Notes under the pieces: generated by a model | Databases searched by the model: none | The model's input: only the letters and a program-made list of their open reading frames with translations | Told to the model about the DNA's origin: nothing | Shown here: positions 20,818 through 25,954 of the stretch, piece after piece | Layout: each line of letters starts with the position of its first letter | Position numbering within the stretch: the first letter of the stretch is position 1 | Assembly (NCBI RefSeq): GCF_000090795.2 | Contig: NW_003547131.1 | Coordinates: 1-25,954 of the forward strand | Origin: Amphimedon queenslandica | Taxonomy: Eukaryota > Porifera > Demospongiae > Haplosclerida > Niphatidae | Direction: 5' to 3' | Length of the DNA: 25,954 nt | Position numbers and translations under genes: made by a program

Positions 20818-22303
20818 CTTTGCTAAGTTTTCACTATTGGGCCTCTTCTTGGCTTTAATTGCCTTTGGCTCCTTGATTTCATTTGAATTTGGCTTTTCTA
20901 GTGATAAAAAATGAAAATGTAAAATCTCTATATAATTTAGGCTTGGTTATTTCACTTTAAAAATGTTGGCTTGACAAATTTAATAAGACAAAAAAGGAAA
21001 TAGATAAAAACTTAATGAATAAACAGGGAGAACTATTGTTGGGTTAAATTGTAGTCAAAAGGAGTACTATTATTAGTAAAAACAATCAATTCTGGTTAAT
21101 GATTATGCTTATAACTATAAAAAGTAGAAGCTCTATTATGAAAAAAGAAAAACAAAAAGGAGAGACCGACCATAAAGAAAACAAAAAAGACACAAAACAG
21201 AAAGGAAGAATGAAGTGGACTGAAATTAAACCAAGCCATCCACTTCATGCAGATGAAAGAGAAGGGATTGCAGCTACTTAAAATCGAAGTAAAATGAATC
21301 AAACAATAATTAAGTTGAGACAATTAAAGCATTGCACAAAATTCAATCAATTGCAACAGTATACTAACATTAATTACCGTAGGACATCTTTTTAGGGCTA
21401 TATATTTCATAGATTTTGTAGCTATTCACAAAAGTAAATTCCTGAAAATAATTGTATGGGCATAAAGAATTTGAATCAGGGGTAAAAATCGCATAAATTT
21501 AATAGCAAATTATAATCAGCTAAAATTATAGCCCTCGAAAAAAGGTGCCCACAGTACTTCTCACTTCTCACACATTGCTAATTAGTTTCTGATAGTCATT
21601 TTCATTACTTTTACTTTTAAAATGTACAGTAACTGGCCTAACTAAAATCCTGGGGTTTTAGTTATAGTTCAGTAGGCAACACTCATATTTTTCCAACTCA
21701 TGCTGTCACAAATAAAATTCTGCTGCCATGCACCACCAACTCAATATCAGTTTGAATGACAAAAAATAATAAGCAACAATTGCACCATCAAAAATACTGG
21801 TTTTATTGTTAAATGTAATTAAAATGCCGGCACAGCCTGGAAACAAGATGATTGACCATGCATGCACTTTAATCAACATACCACTCCCTGAGCTACTTCC
21901 TTGAATAGTAACATCATATGATTTTCCATTTTTGCCTTCAAAAATTACTGTATTTCCTGGAGTCAAGTCATCAGAGTGAAGATCGTCACCATTTTCTTTT
22001 GACAGTGATTCTATTGAAACTATCATAGTCCTACCAGTTTGATTACATTTCACTTTAACTTTTTCTGTGGATTCATTGTTATAGGTAATATTTCTGATGA
22101 TATTTTATTAACTGACCTGTTGTATGTTTCACTGATGGCTGCACAACTGATATCTTTGTAATATGCGCTGGCAGATTTCTTATCCTCTTTGGTCTAGTTG
22201 GCGGCTTCGGCGGCAAAATAGCTTGTGTTTCATCTAAATCAATAGTCATATCGGACTCATAATCTTCAGTAGAGTTCAAGGAAGGAGCAGGACTAGATGC
22301 CAT
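20818..22303 (-). CDS. Unidentified gene, three visible exons, open and phase-compatible
   Basis: Starts with ATG at 22303 (MASSPAPSLNSTEDYESDM). Exons are 22303-22117, 22064-21882 and 20897-20818; introns are 52 and about 984 bp, and both junctions are in phase (1 and 1). The first exon is acidic, then proline- and arginine-rich (LPPKPPTRPKRIRNLPAH). The second reads KCNQTGRTMIVSIESLSK, then LTPGNTVIFEGKNGKSYDVT, whose pattern could be a small SH3/Tudor-like barrel (weak inference). The third is KPNSNEIKEPKAIKAKKRPN, a likely basic nuclear-localisation segment. The 150 codons seen contain no stop or shift, unlike every neighbouring gene. Exon 3 ends in phase 0 at a donor (GTAAAAAG), so more exons must follow; I found none before the 19758-20590 element. 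It is transcribed divergently from the CACTA-like gene and may be its accessory gene or an unrelated host gene. The 20898-21881 intron shows nothing else I can support. Confidence 0.55.
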
Positions 22304-22413
22304 GTCTTCTTACTTGTTGCCTCGCGCGTGACTGCAGGTGTGAATGGAGCGCGCATGCGCAGCCTTATTACTACACGATAGCGGCATCAAGAGGGCAATA
22401 TAGAACTTACCTT
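22304..22413. promoter_or_regulatory. Divergent promoter with a perfect NRF-1-type palindrome
   Basis: About 110 bp separate the two divergent genes. This stretch is a GC-rich island in AT-rich DNA (CTCGCGCGTG, then GAGCGCGCATGCGCAGCC). CGCGCATGCGCA at 22350-22361 contains GCGCATGCGC, the perfect core of the NRF-1 (nuclear respiratory factor 1) consensus YGCGCAYGCGCR. NRF-1 sites are typical of animal bidirectional promoters. No TATA box is evident. That it drives both genes is inference from position. Confidence 0.5.
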
Positions 22414-22466
22414 TATGGCTCTAAAAAGCATATACCTAGGACGACATTCTAGAGAAACAAGATTAG
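22395..22466 (+). pseudogene. Candidate first exon of the CACTA-like gene, with a stop
   Basis: The frame YLYGSKKHIPRTTF, then a TAG stop (22450-22452), then RNKI runs to a donor (AG then GTAAAAT at 22467). A 44-bp intron ends at ATAG (22510), and phase 2 to phase 2 gives R joined to LESPQSVG. The phase fit and the PRTT-x-x-x-RxK wording, which resembles the N terminus of animal CACTA proteins, support it. The stop may be a decayed Trp or Gln codon. An alternative ATG at 22414 in another frame does not splice in phase. Confidence 0.35.
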
Positions 22467-22510
22467 GTAAAATATTGATTCCTTTGTCTGCATTTATTAT
22501 GTTTCTATAG

Positions 22511-25090
22511 GTTGGAGAGCCCTCAGTCAGTTGGTCCAGAGAGTGCTGATACTAATCCAGTAGATCTATTTGCTCATAGCAGTGAACCAGCAAGCTTATG
22601 TGAAAATGCTGGTGAATTTGAAAGCAGTTTTGATCTTGCAATGTTAGCTAGTGATGAGGACAGTGATTGTGAAGTTGAAAAGGACATTGAAGAGCAATCT
22701 TTATCAGAACTAGATGAAATAGAATCTATGGTAAATCCACATGAAAATCTAGATCTATATGAAGAAGTTGAAGGAGCTTGTTTGATTGAAGATGGTCAAT
22801 TTGAAGGTTTGCATGTGGCGGCTGATGATAATATACAGCTAGAAGATGAGTACTTTCAACCACTTTATGAAGGTGCCACTGTATCAATTTGTGCTGCTTT
22901 AGTTGCAATCATGCACTTTAAAAACACATGCAAATTACCATTTACAACTATTCAGAAACTCTTGCTTCTTTTAAGGATATTGTGTCCTAATGACAGCAAG
23001 CTACCTTCCACTGTTTACAAGTTAAGAAAGTTCTTTCAGCGGTTTCATCAAAATAAAGTTAAAACAATTTTTTGTTCTGGTTGCCAAATGGAGAAAACCT
23101 CATGTACATGCTTAAGTTCTACATCTGAAACTGAAACATTTATTCAGATGGATTTGCCTATGCAGTTCAGAAGCACACTCTCCCGTAAGTTGATAGTCAT
23201 ACATGTATACTGAGCCTTTATTTTAAGTGAACAAAATTTAAGTAATGCAGTCACAAAGTATGTTTTTAAATGTTCATTTTTAGGTCACTGGAAAGATATT
23301 CAGTACATTCACAACCCAGCTTCGATTACTAATTCATCTATTATATCATCTACTACAATGCTACAGAATAATGCTGATTTCTTTTCGTGCAAAGAACATT
23401 TGGGAGTCATTATTAATACTGATGGAGTACCATTATTTAAGTCTTCTCGCACAACGTTATGGCCAGTTTATCTAGAAATTGGAAATTATCCTCCAACTGT
23501 TCGATTCCGTAAGGAAAATGCCGTTATTTGTGGTTTTTGGATAGGCCAGTCTAAACCAGATATGCAAGTTTTGCTGAAGCGAATTTTAAAAGCAATAGAT
23601 AATCTAAATATTCTTGGATTTAGCTTTGACAGTCCAGATGGGGTAAAAACAATTAGAATAAAATTATTGTTTGGTGTTTTTGATTTAATAGCCAAAGCTA
23701 AAGCTCTATGTATGAACCAATTTAATGGCCATTGTGGTTGTCCTACATGCCTTCATCCAGGTGAGCACAAAGGAAGCCATGTTTATACCCCTGGCTTGAC
23801 ATACCCAATACGTACTGAAGAAGGAATTGAATATGCAGTTGCAAAAGGTGTTTCAGAGAATAAGACAATTGAAGGAGTGAAAGGAACATCACCATTGCAT
23901 AGTTATGTGCATTTAGTAAATGGCGTTCCTCCCGACTACATGCATTGTGTATTAAAAGGGGTGACAAAGGCATTGCTAAAGTTGTGGACTAATCCTTCTA
24001 ATAGAAGCAAACCATTTTCAATCAGAATAGAACTAAAGAATGTAGACAAAACACTGTGCAAACAAAAGCCTCCTTATGAGTTTACTCGCTCACCCAGGTC
24101 TATAACAGGAGATATGAACTACTGGAAAGCTAGTGAATTCAGAACATGGTTGTTATTTTATTCTCTCCCTTTACTTTTACACATCTTACCTCCACTTTAC
24201 TTCCACCATTTTGCACTTCTTGTCTGTGCAATGCATATACTGCTTTCAAAGCAAATTACAGACATGGCATGTGGCGCAGCAGAAGAAATGCTGCTAGATT
24301 TCTACAATCTTCTGCCAGAACTATATGGTGTTCATAGTTGTACTATGAATGCACATTCCCTGACTCATCTGTGTTACTATGTCCGGTTATGGAAACGAGC
24401 AGTAAACTCTAATCGACAGGTTGCTGATCAGTTGTCATGTCATATTGATGTACAAATAATGCTGCAAAAACTTTATTCTGAAATTGAAAAAAAGGAATCT
24501 GAAAGCTGTTTAAATTTTTTGGAGTTTAACAGGCATTCATCTACAATGACAAAATTGACCTATGTTTATGCAATTGGAGCATCAAAATTTGTACTTTGAC
24601 AGATGTCGAATTAAATGCACCAAGAGACATTCATCCAAGCATTCAACAACGAGTACAAAAATTTGAAAAAATTTTAATGAGTAATATCGTTCTTCACACA
24701 AAATGTTATGATGAAAAATATCAGGAAAGCAAACGAAATAGTTATTATTGCTGCTTCAGAGACCTTAACAATAAAGAACAATTCGGTGCCATAGAAAGAT
24801 TTGCTGAAAGCCCATAAATAGGTGCTATTGCATTCATTAAGGTATTTACGATAACAGAAAATTCTATTTTAAAAGCATCAGGAAGGCCATGTAGGCAAAT
24901 ACTTGATCAATATGAAAGCTTTTCTTTAATATCACAATTTATTATTGAAGTTATACCTATTGATTATGCTAGTGCTGCTCTAGTGGCAATTTCTGTCAAG
25001 GACATAATAGCCAATTGTGTACTTGTTACAACTGTAAATTCTAATCAATTTTACATGGTGAAACTACCAAATAACTATAAACATTATTAA
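22511..25090 (+). pseudogene. CACTA/EnSpm-like transposase, nearly full length but broken
   Basis: Two exons (22511-23184 and 23284-25090) flank a 99-bp phase-1 intron that joins S-R to HWKDIQYI. The N-terminal ~150 residues are acidic; FCSGCQMEKTSCTCLS follows (zinc-ligand cluster), then the DDE core. NTDGVPLFKSS...LWPVY carries the first Asp (about 23420). GVFDLIAKAKAL (about 23673) carries the second, just before HCGCPTCLHPGEH, the C(2)C pair. PPDYMHCVLKGVTKALLKLW (23932-23991) and NYWKASEFRTWLLFYSLPLL are typical CACTA blocks, and NAHSLTHLCYYVRLW (about 24348) precedes the catalytic-Glu region. There about 20-25 residues normally containing the F-x-FE motif are absent (near 24393-24405), so the Glu appears deleted. 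A one-base shift at about 24584-24590 moves the frame into GASK/CTLTDVELNAPRDIHP. A TAA (24815-24817) splits ERFAESP from IGAIAFIKVF, and the C-terminal domain ends at 25090. Terminal repeats were not found. Confidence 0.88.
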
Positions 25091-25287
25091 TTATTATATT
25101 TTGCCTATGTTTGTAATGATTTATTTCCCAATATGATGAAATATTAATGCAGTTATATAATCCTCTATATAATTACAGATCCTGTTAACGTATGATTCAA
25201 AAGATATTTAAGAAAATTGGCTATTAATTTCTTTATTGTCATTTGCTAATCTTTGAAACTTTCAAGATCCTAAAACTAATTTTGAAA

Positions 25288-25954
25288 CCAATTTGATTGT
25301 CTTATTAAACAAAATTTTACTATCTTACCAGATATTGAATCATCCTGATGTCTCAAAAGATCTTTTGTCTACAGTGATCTTGTAATAATGTATATGATCT
25401 TGGATTCTTTAGTAATCTTAAAAAACCTTTATTATCAAACAAAATCTTACAATCTTACCAGATATTGGATCATCATTACATCATATAAGATCTTAGGTCT
25501 CCAGTGATCTTGTAATAACGGCGATTCTTTAAAGATCTTTAAAAACTTGATTATGAAACAAAGTCTTACAATCTTACCAGATATTGGATCATCACGACAT
25601 CATACAAGATCTTAGATCTCTAGTGATCTTGTAATAATGCAAGATCATGGTTTCTTTAAAGATCTTTAAAAACTTGATTATCAAACAAAGTCTTACAATC
25701 TTACCAGATATTGCATCATCACGACATCATACAAGATCTTAGATCTCCAGTGATCTTGTAATAATGCAAGATCATGGGTTCTTTAAAGATCTTCAAAAAC
25801 TTGATTATCAAACAAAATCTTACAATCTTACCAGATATTGGATCATCATGACATCATACAAGATCTTAGATCTCCAGTGATCTTGTAATAATGCATGATC
25901 TTGAATTCTTTAAAGACCTTTAGAACTTGATTATCAAACAAAATCTTACAATCT
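25288..25954. repeat. Tandem array, ~127-bp GATC-rich unit, running off the window end
   Basis: The landmark TTACCAGATATT occurs at about 25325, 25455, 25574, 25701 and 25828, with steps of 130, 119, 127 and 127 bp, so about 5.2 copies are visible. Units contain AAGATCTTAGATCTCCAG, GATCTTGTAATAATG, CAAGATCATG and AAAGATCTT, giving about five GATC tetramers per unit and several CAAGATC/GATCTTG inverted pairs. The first unit is the most divergent. The array starts about 200 bp after the CACTA-like stop codon. The 25091-25287 interval holds nothing I can assign. Confidence 0.93.

Noticed and set aside
21096..21323. Overlapping Lys-rich (plus) and Phe-rich (minus) open frames
   Set aside because: Low-complexity A-rich DNA inside an intron; no splice sites or motifs support a gene.
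22414..22466. ATG at 22414 as the start of the CACTA-like protein
   Set aside because: Its frame reaches the donor in phase 1, while the downstream exon needs phase 2, so it cannot splice in frame.

Overview
The window reads as invertebrate eukaryotic DNA. It is AT-rich, its coding segments are split by very short GT-AG introns (mostly 42-57 bp), and it is crowded with decayed transposons and tandem arrays. Intron size, repeat style and the protein families present fit a demosponge of the Amphimedon type best; this is inference. I see no bacterial-style operons and no convincing rRNA or tRNA genes.

Layout. 428-4417 is a tandem array of about 22 copies of a ~178-bp unit. 6010-8290 (minus) is a broken gene of the family carrying the DUF7869-type domain. 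10508-10652 is a long near-perfect hairpin. 11611-11874 is a small inverted-repeat element. 12325-13312 (plus) is a degraded DIRS-like reverse transcriptase. 19758-20590 is an element with long inverted repeats. 20818-22303 (minus) and 22511-25090 (plus) are a divergent gene pair around a perfect NRF-1-type palindrome; the plus gene is a CACTA/EnSpm-like transposase. From about 25288 to the window end runs a second tandem array of ~127 bp units rich in GATC.

The centre is a three-layer nest. A plus-strand, transposase-like gene (exons from 13885) is interrupted at 14435 by a 4,947-bp element (14436-19382). That element has 15-bp perfect terminal inverted repeats (CATGGGTGTTTAATT) and a 4-bp target duplication, GCTG. 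Removing it with one GCTG rejoins the host codons exactly in frame. The element carries one minus-strand gene of nine exons (18921 to 14944), about 955 codons. Its N-terminal half has the zinc-finger and RING order of the vertebrate V(D)J recombinase RAG1, and its C-terminal half has a RAG1-like DDE layout: D, D, C(2)C, H(4)H, E. That gene in turn is interrupted by a 708-bp hAT-like element (16135-16842) with an 8-bp duplication, GTCAGTGG. Removing it restores the exon and its splice donor.

Almost all of these genes are pseudogenes; stops and frameshifts are listed entry by entry. The one gene with no visible break is the minus-strand member of the divergent pair, of which three phase-compatible exons can be seen. 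The RAG1-like element is the most interesting content: it preserves target site, ends and gene, so a complete family could be defined from it.
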